A stretch of DNA of 64,000 nucleotides from Meiothermus sp. (GTDB lineage Bacteria > Deinococcota > Deinococci > Deinococcales > Thermaceae), in NCBI RefSeq assembly GCF_026004055.1, contig NZ_BPIJ01000001.1, positions 1,054,001 to 1,118,000 of the forward strand, given 5' to 3'. The notes beneath the pieces were generated by a model. That model was not told the DNA's origin and searched no databases. It saw nothing but the letters and a program-made list of their open reading frames with translations. A program made the position numbers and the translations under genes. Positions 7,461-15,405 of this stretch are shown in pieces. The first letter of the stretch is position 1; each line of letters opens with the position of its first letter.

Positions 7461-8546
7461 CTATTTCCAGTCTCTGGCTCGCTTGCCGGTAGCGGCCTCC
7501 CAGGGACCATAGTCCACCGTAGCCGCCGGGGGGTCTTTGGTGAGGATGCCCTGCTCACGCAGCAGTCGCACCGAGGCCTGGTAGTCCGCAGGCACCAGGA
7601 AGCCGGCCCAGCCCTTGGTGGTAGCGCCGGCATTGTAGAGCTTGGCAATCTCGGCCATCTGCCAGGTCTGGTGGCCTTTGGCATCGGCCCGGGTACCCGA
7701 GCCCTTGCAGGTGTTGCCGCAAACCGGCAGCACATACTTCTCGACCGCTTCGGCCTGGTTGGCTACGGCCCAGTTCCAGCCCTGGATGGAGGCCCGGATC
7801 AGGCGGGCAGCCACCTGCCGACCGGTAAGGCCCGAGCCTTTGAAGTTGCGGTCGTTGAGCACCCGCTCGGTGGTAAAAATCAGGTCTTCCAGAAGGTTGA
7901 TGCCTTCATCGGCCAGTTTGAAAATGTCTACCTTGGTCTCGTCGTAGCCCAGCCCGGCGATCTGGTTGACCTCGTTGTAGATCATGGCCGAGACGAGCTG
8001 TACCTTGTCCGGGAAAACCAACGCCGGGTCGAAGGGGTAGCTCACCGCGGTAACATCGGGGTTGGTGGCCCGGGGATCGAGCGAGCTGGTCAGGCCGCAC
8101 TTGCGGAACAGGGCCACCGCCGGATACTCATTGCCGGAGGGCCAGACCCCTACGCTCTTGCCCTTCAGATCCTTGCAGAGGTCTTTGATTCCGGTAGACT
8201 TGAGCGCCACCAGGGTAAAGCCCGAGCGCTGGAAGATCTGCGCCAGGTGCACCACGGGAATGCCCCGTTCGCGGGCAGTGAGTAGGTCGGCAATCCAGGT
8301 AGTACCAAAGTCGGCTGCGCCGGACTGCACGACCTGGATAGGCGACTGGTCGCCCGCCGGTAGCAGGGTTACGTCGAGCCCCTGGGCCCGGAAAAACCCC
8401 CGCTCTTTGGCCACAAAGAACCCGGCAAACTGTGCCTGCGGGAACCACTTAAGCTGCAAGTTGACCTTGACCAGGTTTTGCTGGGCACTCGCCAGCGATA
8501 CCAACACAAAAACCGCCAGTACCCAAAAGACCGACCACTTCTTCAT
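7461..8546 (-). CDS. ABC transporter substrate-binding protein, NMT1/THI5-like
   Basis: Length is 361 residues from the ATG at 8546, with AAAGGAGG 6-7 nt upstream; an extension to 8630 has no such site. A signal peptide spans residues 1-22 (MKKWSVFWVLAVFVLVSLASA). The mature start, KVNLQLKWFPQAQFAGFFVA, is the hallmark of the NMT1/THI5-like family that binds thiamine precursors, pyrimidines, sulfonates and similar small molecules. There is no lipobox Cys at the cleavage site, so the protein may be freely periplasmic or held another way. Given the operon, uracil, thymine or another pyrimidine is the inferred ligand. It is the only transporter gene set apart from the next one by a long (338-base) repeat-filled gap. 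Confidence 0.88.
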   Translation of the reverse strand: MKKWSVFWVLAVFVLVSLASAQQNLVKVNLQLKWFPQAQFAGFFVAKERGFFRAQGLDVTLLPAGDQSPIQVVQSGAADFGTTWIADLLTARERGIPVVHLAQIFQRSGFTLVALKSTGIKDLCKDLKGKSVGVWPSGNEYPAVALFRKCGLTSSLDPRATNPDVTAVSYPFDPALVFPDKVQLVSAMIYNEVNQIAGLGYDETKVDIFKLADEGINLLEDLIFTTERVLNDRNFKGSGLTGRQVAARLIRASIQGWNWAVANQAEAVEKYVLPVCGNTCKGSGTRADAKGHQTWQMAEIAKLYNAGATTKGWAGFLVPADYQASVRLLREQGILTKDPPAATVDYGPWEAATGKRARDWK

Positions 8547-8697
8547 TCCTGCCTCCTTTTGTACCAGAGCGACTTCAGATGGTAGCCTACTGCAACCTAC
8601 AACCCTCTTGTCAAGCGTTTTCCGTTTCACCTCCCCCGACTGATAGCCGATAGCAACCGAAAACTCTTGGCTAAAAGCTATAGGCTATTCCTGAACA

Positions 8698-8875
8698 ATA
8701 CATGCCACCCCGTCAACTTGCGCTCGAGATGCCGGTTTCGCCGCGTAGCGGGGAGACCGAAGGTGCGAGCCTGGCACAATGATCGTTAGCGGTGAGATAC
8801 ATGCCACCCCGTCAACTTGCGCTCGAGATGCCGGTTTCGCCGCGTAGCGGGGAGACCGAAGGTGCGAGCCTGGCA
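8698..8875. repeat. Tandem 79-bp repeat (period 99) resembling the 3' end of the adjacent permease gene
   Basis: Two near-identical 79-bp blocks (8698-8776 and 8797-8875) fill most of the 338-base gap between permease and binding-protein genes. Read on the minus strand, 8827-8786 gives LERKLTGWHVSHR-stop, and the block beginning near 8728 gives LERKLTGWHVLFRNSL-stop. The real permease ends LERRLTGWHVSFR-stop at 8885. The gap thus carries two decayed copies of the permease gene tail, each joined to a 50-base segment with a CCGC-TAC-GCGG hairpin. Next to it, 8641-8692 holds AGCCGATAGC...GCTATAGGCTAT, an imperfect dyad. No gene is visible. Confidence 0.75.
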
Positions 8876-8884
8876 TAAAGAACC

Positions 8885-9853
8885 TTAGCGGAAGGACACG
8901 TGCCATCCGGTTAATCTCCGCTCGAGCCACGCCACCAGGTTGTACCAGGCGATACCAATCAGCGAGGCCACGATAATCGCCGACCACACAATGTCGAAGC
9001 CAAACCGGCCCGCCTCGATCTGGATGCGAAAGCCCAGGCCCTGTCCATTGGCCCCAAAGAACTCCCCCACGATGGCGCCGATCATGGCCAGGGTAGTGCC
9101 TAGTTTGAGCGCATTGAAAATGAACGGCAGCGCGTTGGGCAGCCGAAGCCAACGGTACTGCTGCAGCTCCGCGGCCGCATAAGAGCGCATTAACTCGAGC
9201 GAGAGCGGATGCACCTCGGTCAGCCCCCGAAAGGTGTTGACCACCACCGGGAAAAACACCGTAATCGCCACAATGACCGCCTTGGAGGGCCAGTCAATAC
9301 CGATCATCTTGACCAGCACCGGGGCCAGCGCCACAATCGGAATACTGCTAAAAAGCGTGGCATAGGGCAAAAGGCCCCGCTCTAAAAAGGTATACCGACT
9401 CACCAGCAAGGCTGTTAATACCCCCAAACTGCAACCGATCAAATACCCCACCATCGCTTCCAATACCACCGTCTGGAAGGCATCTTGCAGCAGCACCTCG
9501 CGCACCCCAACCAGGGTCGCAAGCACCCGGCTGGGTGTAGGAATAAGGCCAGCGGGCACCTGATAGGCCCGCAACAGGGCCTCGGCGGTTACCAGCACCA
9601 CCAGCAGGGTCAGGGCGGCTGGGGTAAAGCCCACCAGCGGATTGGCGGTATTGGCAAACTGCCGGGCCACCCCAGCAAGCCCCCAGACGGCCAACACAAA
9701 ACCCAGTCCGATTAGGAGCTTCAAGGTGCTCGAGGCCGGTTCGGTCTGGTTCCACCAGGTCGCAATAAACCATCCCAAAAGTCCAAAGCCCAGGCCCAGC
9801 AAAAGCCAGCCCAGGCCATCCCTCGAGCCCACACGCTTGGAGGGCAGGGTCAT
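8885..9853 (-). CDS. ABC transporter permease (second of two)
   Basis: Length is 322 residues. The start is the ATG at 9853, with GGGGAGGT about 9 nt upstream; longer frames to 10009 overlap the preceding gene. There are two N-terminal hydrophobic segments, then a BPD-type inner-membrane domain of about five helices with the EAA-like loop (VVVNTFRGLTEVHPLSLELMR) that contacts the ATPase. The C-terminal part, GEFFGANGQGLGFRI, is typical of SsuC/TauC/ThiX permeases. The gene starts 2 bases after the stop of the other permease, so the two are probably made together and form a heterodimer. Substrate is inferred from the operon. Confidence 0.88.
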   Translation of the reverse strand: MTLPSKRVGSRDGLGWLLLGLGFGLLGWFIATWWNQTEPASSTLKLLIGLGFVLAVWGLAGVARQFANTANPLVGFTPAALTLLVVLVTAEALLRAYQVPAGLIPTPSRVLATLVGVREVLLQDAFQTVVLEAMVGYLIGCSLGVLTALLVSRYTFLERGLLPYATLFSSIPIVALAPVLVKMIGIDWPSKAVIVAITVFFPVVVNTFRGLTEVHPLSLELMRSYAAAELQQYRWLRLPNALPFIFNALKLGTTLAMIGAIVGEFFGANGQGLGFRIQIEAGRFGFDIVWSAIIVASLIGIAWYNLVAWLERRLTGWHVSFR

Positions 9854-9855
9854 CT

Positions 9856-10770
9856 TCAACCCACCTCCCCTCGAGGAGCCGGCCCGGCCCGCCTGACCAC
9901 CGGCGCAGCCCGCCCCCCCTGTCGCCAGGGTGTCAGCAGGCGCTCGAGCCAGCCCACCAGAGCCACCAGCAAAATGCCCAGCAGGGCCGACGAAAGCATG
10001 ATGACCCACATGGCCACCACATCCGAAGCACGGGAGTTTTCGGCCAGCATCTTTCCAATCCCCTGGAAGCTGATGGTAGAAATTTCGGCCACGATGGCTC
10101 CAATCAAAGCCGCCGTCATGGATACCTTAAAAGCCGTGAAGAGATACGGCACCGAAGCCGGAAAGCGCAGTTTGAGATAGGTTTGCCAATTACCCGCGTT
10201 GTAGGTTTTCATCAGGTCGAGGGCCAGGGGGTCGGGGCTTTTGAGCCCCTTGGCCAACCCGATGGTGATGGGAAAGAACGCAATATAGGCCGCTATAATG
10301 GCCTTGGGAAGCCAGCCCTGTACCCCATACTGCCCCAAAAGCACCACCAGCATGGGGGCAATGGCGATGATGGGCACCGTCTGGGAGGCCACAATCCAGG
10401 GTAAAAGCGCCCGCTCAAAGGCCCTCGAGACCACCATCCCAATGGCAAAGAAGAAGCCCAACAAAGCCGCCAACAGCAGACCTACAATGGTCTCGAGGGC
10501 TGTCACGGCGGCGTTGAGGGGAATGGCATTTGGGGAGTTTAGGGGAAACATCAGGTTACCAAAGCCATTCCACAGCTGCTGCGGCGAGGGCAACACCGGA
10601 CTCCGAAGCTGCGTCGCGCATTCCACCGCGGTCTTGCACGGGAGCGCCGCGCCGGTATCCAGCGCCCGCTGGGCCGCCGGAATGTTGGCCAGATACATAA
10701 GAGGCCAGTACAAAGCCAGCGCCACAAGGGCCACTACCAGCATGGGCCCCAGGTTGGGCGAGAGCCGCAT
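9856..10770 (-). CDS. ABC transporter permease (first of two)
   Basis: Length is 304 residues from the ATG at 10770. That ATG shares its A with the TGA stop of the ATPase gene, a translational-coupling overlap; upstream codons in this frame are antisense-like and Gly/Arg rich, so they are rejected. An N-terminal membrane segment (MLVVALVALALYWPLMYLA) is followed by a periplasmic loop with a pair of Cys residues (ALPCKTAVECATQ). Then comes the permease domain with the EAA-like loop (ITIGLAKGLKSPDPLALDLMK) and the family-typical AEISTISFQGIGKML. It is similar in fold but not identical to the following permease, and is part of the pyrimidine-linked importer. Confidence 0.88.
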   Translation of the reverse strand: MRLSPNLGPMLVVALVALALYWPLMYLANIPAAQRALDTGAALPCKTAVECATQLRSPVLPSPQQLWNGFGNLMFPLNSPNAIPLNAAVTALETIVGLLLAALLGFFFAIGMVVSRAFERALLPWIVASQTVPIIAIAPMLVVLLGQYGVQGWLPKAIIAAYIAFFPITIGLAKGLKSPDPLALDLMKTYNAGNWQTYLKLRFPASVPYLFTAFKVSMTAALIGAIVAEISTISFQGIGKMLAENSRASDVVAMWVIMLSSALLGILLVALVGWLERLLTPWRQGGRAAPVVRRAGPAPRGEVG

Positions 10771-11594
10771 CACTCGGTCACCTCGTAGCCATGCCCTTTG
10801 CGCAAGGCCTCGCGCACCTGAGTGGCGATCTCGAAAAACTGTGGGGTCTCGCGGGTCTCGAAGGTGCGGGGCTGGGGCAGGTCTACCGGAATGACGGTCT
10901 CGATTTTGCCGGGGCGCGGCGTCATGACCACAATACGCGTGGAAAGAAACACCGCCTCGGGGATGGAGTGGGTCACGAAGATGACAGTCTTGCCGGTCTC
11001 GCGCCACAGCCGCAAAAGCTCCAGGTTCAGGTTTTCGCGGGTGATCTCGTCCAAAGCCCCAAATGGCTCGTCCATAAAAAGCAGTTGCGGATCGAAGGCC
11101 AATGCCCGGGCGATGGAGACGCGCTGCTGCATCCCCCCCGAGAGCTGCCAGGGGTAGTGCTTGGCAAACTTTTCCAGCCCCACCAAGGCCAGCATCTTCT
11201 CGGCTCTGGCTTTGCGTTCCCCGGCCGGAAAGTTCATCACCTCCAAGGGCAGGATCACATTGGAGAGCACCGTGCGCCACTCCATCAGGGTGGGAGCCTG
11301 AAACACATACCCATAGACACGTGACTTCCGGGCCTCTTCCGGGGTCTTGCCCCCCACCCGGATGGTGCCCGAGGTCGGCTGAATCAGGTCCGCCAACAGG
11401 CGCAGCAGGGTGGTTTTGCCGCAGCCCGAAGGGCCGATCAGGCTGATGAACTCCCCCTCGGCAATCTCGAGGTTGGCGCCTTGGAGGGCTATGGTGCCGT
11501 TCTGAAAAACCATCGAAACATCCCGCACCGAAACGATGGGGCCTGGGTTGGAACCGCTCACGGATGGCTGGAGAGAGGGATTGGCTTGCATCAT
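10770..11594 (-). CDS. ABC transporter ATP-binding protein (SsuB/TauB/ThiZ type)
   Basis: Length is 274 residues. Walker A is GPSGCGKTT, the Q-loop YVFQAPTLMEW, the signature LSGGMQQR, Walker B LLFMDEPFGALD and the switch His in FVTHSIPEA; all are intact. The N-terminal 18 residues (Ser/Pro/Asn-rich) precede the normal domain start. Two adjacent ATGs occur at 11594 and 11591. The gene is 8 bases downstream of the LysE-like gene and overlaps the first permease by 1 base. It powers import for the two permeases and the NMT1-like binding protein. Confidence 0.92.
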   Translation of the reverse strand: MMQANPSLQPSVSGSNPGPIVSVRDVSMVFQNGTIALQGANLEIAEGEFISLIGPSGCGKTTLLRLLADLIQPTSGTIRVGGKTPEEARKSRVYGYVFQAPTLMEWRTVLSNVILPLEVMNFPAGERKARAEKMLALVGLEKFAKHYPWQLSGGMQQRVSIARALAFDPQLLFMDEPFGALDEITRENLNLELLRLWRETGKTVIFVTHSIPEAVFLSTRIVVMTPRPGKIETVIPVDLPQPRTFETRETPQFFEIATQVREALRKGHGYEVTE

Positions 11595-11602
11595 AGTGTT
11601 TC

Positions 11603-12247
11603 CTACTTGTGTCTATGGCCGGTCAAGGCAGCAGCCACGCCCAGCCCGATGTAGATGCCACCGGTGACCCAGCGCTGCCCCAAGGCAAAGCGCGGCTCCT
11701 GGGTTTTGCGACGAAGCCAGCCTCCCAGCGTGCTTGACAGGAGTGCATAGGCTCCATCGCTAAAGGTGGCCAGGGTGATAAAAACCAGCCCCAGCAGCAA
11801 GAACTGCTGCGAGGCCGCCCCTCTGGCCGGGTCTACGAACTGCGGCAGAAAAGCAAAGAAGAAGAGGGCGGTTTTGGGGTTGAGGGCGTTTACCACAAAG
11901 CCCTGCACAAAAATCTGTCTCAGCGGCTGGCGGCGCCACACGCCGAGCTCGAGCGGCTCCCTCGAGAGCCAGGTTCGCAAGCCCAGGTAGACCAGATAGG
12001 CCGCACCGGCATACTTGACCAGGTTGAAGGCCAGGGCACTGGAGAGCAGAATGGCCGAAAGGCCCAGGGTGGCCATCAGCACATGCACCATACCGCCGCA
12101 CTGAATGCCCAACACGCTGGCCAAACCCGCCGCTGACCCCTGCGAAGCGCTGCGGGTCACAATGTACAGCACCGCTGGCCCCGGAATTAGGAGCAAGGCC
12201 AGACTGGCCAGGGCAAACACCAGCAGTTGATCAGGGGGTATCAGCAT
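11603..12247 (-). CDS. LysE/RhtB-family amino acid exporter
   Basis: Length is 214 residues with about six transmembrane segments. The family-defining N-terminal LLLIPGPAVLYIVTRSASQG and the central VVNALNPKTALFFFAFLPQFVDP are clear. Relatives export amino acids such as lysine, homoserine, threonine or leucine. The gene sits inside the pyrimidine operon between the dihydropyrimidinase part and the importer ATPase. It may release an end product such as beta-alanine or beta-aminoisobutyrate; that is inference only. AAAGAGG upstream of the ATG supports the start. Confidence 0.88.
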   Translation of the reverse strand: MLIPPDQLLVFALASLALLLIPGPAVLYIVTRSASQGSAAGLASVLGIQCGGMVHVLMATLGLSAILLSSALAFNLVKYAGAAYLVYLGLRTWLSREPLELGVWRRQPLRQIFVQGFVVNALNPKTALFFFAFLPQFVDPARGAASQQFLLLGLVFITLATFSDGAYALLSSTLGGWLRRKTQEPRFALGQRWVTGGIYIGLGVAAALTGHRHK

Positions 12248-12287
12248 CGAGGCCTCTTTCTAGTAGGGGATTCTACTGCGCATCCAC

Positions 12288-12440
12288 CTACCATTTCCTG
12301 GAACCACGCCGTGCCCACACCATCAACAACCCCCCCACCCCTGCAAACAACCCCCAAGCAGAGCTACCCACCAGCGCCAGAATCACCCCAATCGCAAGAC
12401 ATACGCCTCCCAGCAAGTGGAGCACCTGCTTCGGCTTCAT
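12288..12440 (-). CDS. 50-residue membrane peptide translationally coupled to dihydropyrimidinase
   Basis: The ATG (12440-12438) overlaps the TGA stop of the dihydropyrimidinase gene by 1 base (TGATG), and the stop is TAG at 12290-12288. The peptide begins MKPKQVLHLLGG, has a hydrophobic segment CLAIGVILALVGS, then GLFAGVGGLLMVWA, and ends with a basic tail ARRGSRKW. This gives one long or two short membrane helices with positive ends. The coupling, the uninterrupted frame and the membrane-like composition support a real gene that automated callers may miss by size. It lies between the enzyme and transporter genes, so a role in anchoring or in the exporter/importer is possible but unproven. 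Confidence 0.6.
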   Translation of the reverse strand: MKPKQVLHLLGGVCLAIGVILALVGSSAWGLFAGVGGLLMVWARRGSRKW

Positions 12441-13819
12441 CAGAAATACATCGGCTCGCGCCGCAGGAGCTGGCCCCTTCCCTTCTCCCCTACAAACTGC
12501 CCCTCTCGCACCGCGACCTTACCCCGCACCGTCACCACGCTGGGCCGGCCATCAATTTCCATGCCCTCGAAGCCGTTGTAATCGTTGTTCACGTGCTGGG
12601 TCTTGACCGAGATAACCCCCCGGTAGCTGGGGTCGTAGACCACCAGGTCGGCATCGCTCCCCACCGCGATGGTGCCCTTGCGGGGGAAGAGCCCGAAGAG
12701 CTTGGCGGCCTTGGTGCTGGCCGCGTCCACAAAGCGGTGGATGTCCAGGTTGCCCCGGCTTACCCCGTAGGTGTAGAGCAGGTTCACCCGATCCTCGATG
12801 GCCGGGATGCCGTTGGGAATGGCGGTAAAGGCGTCTTTGCCTAAGAGCTTCTGCTCGGTGTCGAAGGGGCAGTGGTCGGTGCCCACGGTGTCGATGAGGC
12901 CCTGGGCTAAGGCATCCCAAAGGGCCTTCTGGTTGCGCTTGTCGCGCAGGGGTGGCGACATGATGTACTTCATGGCCTCCACCCCGCCCCGCTCGGCGTA
13001 GGTCTTATCCAGGAGGAAGTGGGGGATCACCGACTCGATGTAGATGGGCACACCGCGCGCCTTGGCGCTCAAAGCCGCGTCCAGGGCAGGTTTGCAGGAG
13101 AGGTGCACCACGTAGCCGGTAGCGCCAGTGTTCTCCAAAAAGGTGGCGAAGCGGGCGGTGCCCTCGGCCTCCACCGACTCGGGGCGGCTGGGCTCGTGCC
13201 ACTCGGGGCCGGTCTTGCCCTCGGACAAGAGTTTTTGCTGCAACCGCCCCACCAGCTCGGCATTCTCGCAGTGGGCGGTCACGATCACCCCCAGCTCCTT
13301 GGCCAGCCGCAGGGTCTCGTACATCTCGCCGTCGTCCACGCCGAAGAAGTTTTTGTAGGAGAGGAAAATCTTGAAGGAGTTGATGCCGTCGGCCACAATC
13401 TCCCGCAGCTCCCCTTCGGTCTTGGAGTCAAACTTGGAGACGGCCATGTGGAAGGTGTAGTCGCAGTAGCTATTCCCTTCGGCCTTGCTCTTCCAAAGCT
13501 GGTAGCCCTCGAGGGCATCATCGTTTCGGCTGGGGCAGCACATCTCGATGTAGGTGGTGGTGCCGCCCATCAGGGCCGCCTTGGAGCCGGTTTCGTGGGT
13601 ATCCTTGGCGAAGGTGGCCATGAAGGGTAAGTAGATGTGCACGTGGGGGTCTATGAAGCCCGGGAAGACGTACTTGCCTGTAGCGTCAATCACCTCCGTT
13701 TCTGGGGGAACCTCGAGGTTCTGCCCGATGCGGGTGATGGTCTCCCCTTCCGCATAGATGTCGGCCTTGTAGCGGCTGTCCGCAGTGATGATCTCGCCGT
13801 TTTTGATCAGCAACCCCAT
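12440..13819 (-). CDS. Dihydropyrimidinase / D-hydantoinase
   Basis: Length is 459 residues, normal for the family. The binuclear metal site is complete: His59 and His61 (DPHVHIYLPF), carbamylated Lys150 (INSFKIFLSYK), His183 (TAHCENA), His239 (YVVHLSCKP) and Asp315 (GTDHCPFD). It hydrolyses dihydrouracil or dihydrothymine to the N-carbamoyl-beta-amino acid in the cytoplasm, the second step of reductive pyrimidine degradation. A good AAGGAGGGCG site precedes the ATG. It lies 91 bases downstream of preA and overlaps the 50-aa ORF. Hydantoinases acting on other rings share these motifs, but the neighbours point to dihydropyrimidines. Confidence 0.92.
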   Translation of the reverse strand: MGLLIKNGEIITADSRYKADIYAEGETITRIGQNLEVPPETEVIDATGKYVFPGFIDPHVHIYLPFMATFAKDTHETGSKAALMGGTTTYIEMCCPSRNDDALEGYQLWKSKAEGNSYCDYTFHMAVSKFDSKTEGELREIVADGINSFKIFLSYKNFFGVDDGEMYETLRLAKELGVIVTAHCENAELVGRLQQKLLSEGKTGPEWHEPSRPESVEAEGTARFATFLENTGATGYVVHLSCKPALDAALSAKARGVPIYIESVIPHFLLDKTYAERGGVEAMKYIMSPPLRDKRNQKALWDALAQGLIDTVGTDHCPFDTEQKLLGKDAFTAIPNGIPAIEDRVNLLYTYGVSRGNLDIHRFVDAASTKAAKLFGLFPRKGTIAVGSDADLVVYDPSYRGVISVKTQHVNNDYNGFEGMEIDGRPSVVTVRGKVAVREGQFVGEKGRGQLLRREPMYF

Positions 13820-13910
13820 CGCGCCCTCCTTCTAGCCGCGCAGCGGCCTTGAAAAGGAATAAATATACACAACCAAACCCTGTGCCAAGGCAGATCCTCC
13901 TCGAGCCGCC

Positions 13911-15296
13911 CTAGTGAATCTCAATGCCCACCTCCTTGCGGTAGCGTTCCATGGCCTCCCAGTCCTCGGTCACCTCGGGCCGGGTCTGCATCAGCTCCCG
14001 CCAGGTCACCGGGGCCCGGCCTGAGGGCACCTCAACCATTTCAATGCAGCCCTCCACCGGGCAGACGTTGTGACAAAGCCGGCAGCCCACGCAGTCTTCC
14101 TCGCGCACCACCGGCTGGGGACGGGTGCTTACGGCCTCGAGCTTGCCGTTGGCGCGGACGTCGTAGCGGAAGGGCGGCACTACCTGGCCCTGGGCGTCCA
14201 CCAGGTCGATGCACTGGTGGGCGGTGTCGTTGCAGGCCACATAGCAAAGGTTGCACTGGATGCACTTCTCGGGGTCGATACGGGCCACCGCACGAAAAGA
14301 AAGGTCGAAGTCGTTGAAGTCGGAGATGCGGTGGAGGCTCTTGCCCACCACCTCGTCGATGGTCTTGAAGCCCTTGGCGTCCATCCAGGCGTTCAGGCCG
14401 TCCACCAGATCCTCGATGATGCGGTAGCCGTAATGCATCACCGCGGTGCAGACCTGAAGGCTGGTAGCGCCCAGCAGCAAAAACTCGGCGGCGTCCCTCC
14501 AGGTGCTAATGCCTCCCATGCCCGATATGGGCACCCCCGATTGGCGCACCGCTTCGTCCACCCCCAGCGAAGAAAGCATGTTCAGGGCGATGGGTTTGAC
14601 CGCAGGCCCGGCATAGCCCCCATGGCCTCCCTTGCCACCGATGTTGGGGGTGATCTCGAGGGTGTCCAGATCCACCCCGATGATGGAGTTGATGGTGTTG
14701 ATGAGGGAGAGCCCATGGGCCCCCGCGGCCAGGGCGGCTCGAGCTGGCGGCACCACCGAGGCCACGTTGGGGGTCAGCTTCACAATGACCGGAATCCGGG
14801 CCACCTCGGTCACCCAGCCCGTAATCTGCTGGCAGTACTCGGGTACCTGGCCCACTGCTGAACCCATGCCCCGCTCGCTCATGCCGTGGGGGCAGCCATA
14901 GTTGAGCTCGATGCCGTCGGCCCCGGTGTCCTCTATCTTGATCACGATGTCCCGCCAGGCCTCGGGCTTGGACTCCACCATGGCCGAAACGATCACCGCC
15001 CGGTCGGGCCAGTGCCGCTTGACATCGCGAATCTCCTTTAGGTTAACCTCCAAAGGCCGATCCGAGATCAGCTCCACGTTGTTGATGGCCAACATCTTCT
15101 GGCCACCGTAGTGCCAGGCCCCGTAGCGGTTGGATACGTTTAAAACCGGCGCCCCAATGGTCTTCCAGACCGCCCCGCCCCAGCCCGCCTCGAAGGCTTT
15201 GTGGATCTGCGCTCCGCTGTTGGTAGGCGGGGCCGAGGCCAGCCAGAAGGGGTTGGGCGACTTGATGCCCGCAAAATTTATGCGAAGATCTGCCAT
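13911..15296 (-). CDS. preA: NAD-dependent dihydropyrimidine dehydrogenase subunit PreA (FMN, 2x[4Fe-4S])
   Basis: Length is 461 residues from the ATG at 15296 (MADLRINFAG); an ATG at 15308 adds four residues but abuts the AAAGG site. The N-terminal FMN-binding TIM barrel of the dihydroorotate-dehydrogenase type spans about 1-320 (GIELNYGCPHG, PVIVKLTPN, SGMGGISTW). The C-terminal ferredoxin domain has two cluster motifs, CIQCNLCYVACND and CVGCRLCHNVCPVEGC. With PreT it reduces uracil and thymine to their dihydro forms using NADH. It is followed by the dihydropyrimidinase and preceded by preT. Confidence 0.93.
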   Translation of the reverse strand: MADLRINFAGIKSPNPFWLASAPPTNSGAQIHKAFEAGWGGAVWKTIGAPVLNVSNRYGAWHYGGQKMLAINNVELISDRPLEVNLKEIRDVKRHWPDRAVIVSAMVESKPEAWRDIVIKIEDTGADGIELNYGCPHGMSERGMGSAVGQVPEYCQQITGWVTEVARIPVIVKLTPNVASVVPPARAALAAGAHGLSLINTINSIIGVDLDTLEITPNIGGKGGHGGYAGPAVKPIALNMLSSLGVDEAVRQSGVPISGMGGISTWRDAAEFLLLGATSLQVCTAVMHYGYRIIEDLVDGLNAWMDAKGFKTIDEVVGKSLHRISDFNDFDLSFRAVARIDPEKCIQCNLCYVACNDTAHQCIDLVDAQGQVVPPFRYDVRANGKLEAVSTRPQPVVREEDCVGCRLCHNVCPVEGCIEMVEVPSGRAPVTWRELMQTRPEVTEDWEAMERYRKEVGIEIH

Positions 15297-15405
15297 TTCA
15301 AACACCATCCTTTCTCATTCACGCATAGCGCAACAAAGCGCTTGGTTTTGCCTGCTCGAGGGATGCTCGTGGAAAGGGCCTCGCCTAAGAGCATCGCTAC
15401 CGCCC

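Noticed and set aside
9856-11280. N-terminal 170-residue extension of the first permease
   Set aside because: It runs antisense-like through the ATPase gene with Gly/Arg-rich composition; the ATG at 10770 overlaps the ATPase stop and opens directly into a membrane segment.
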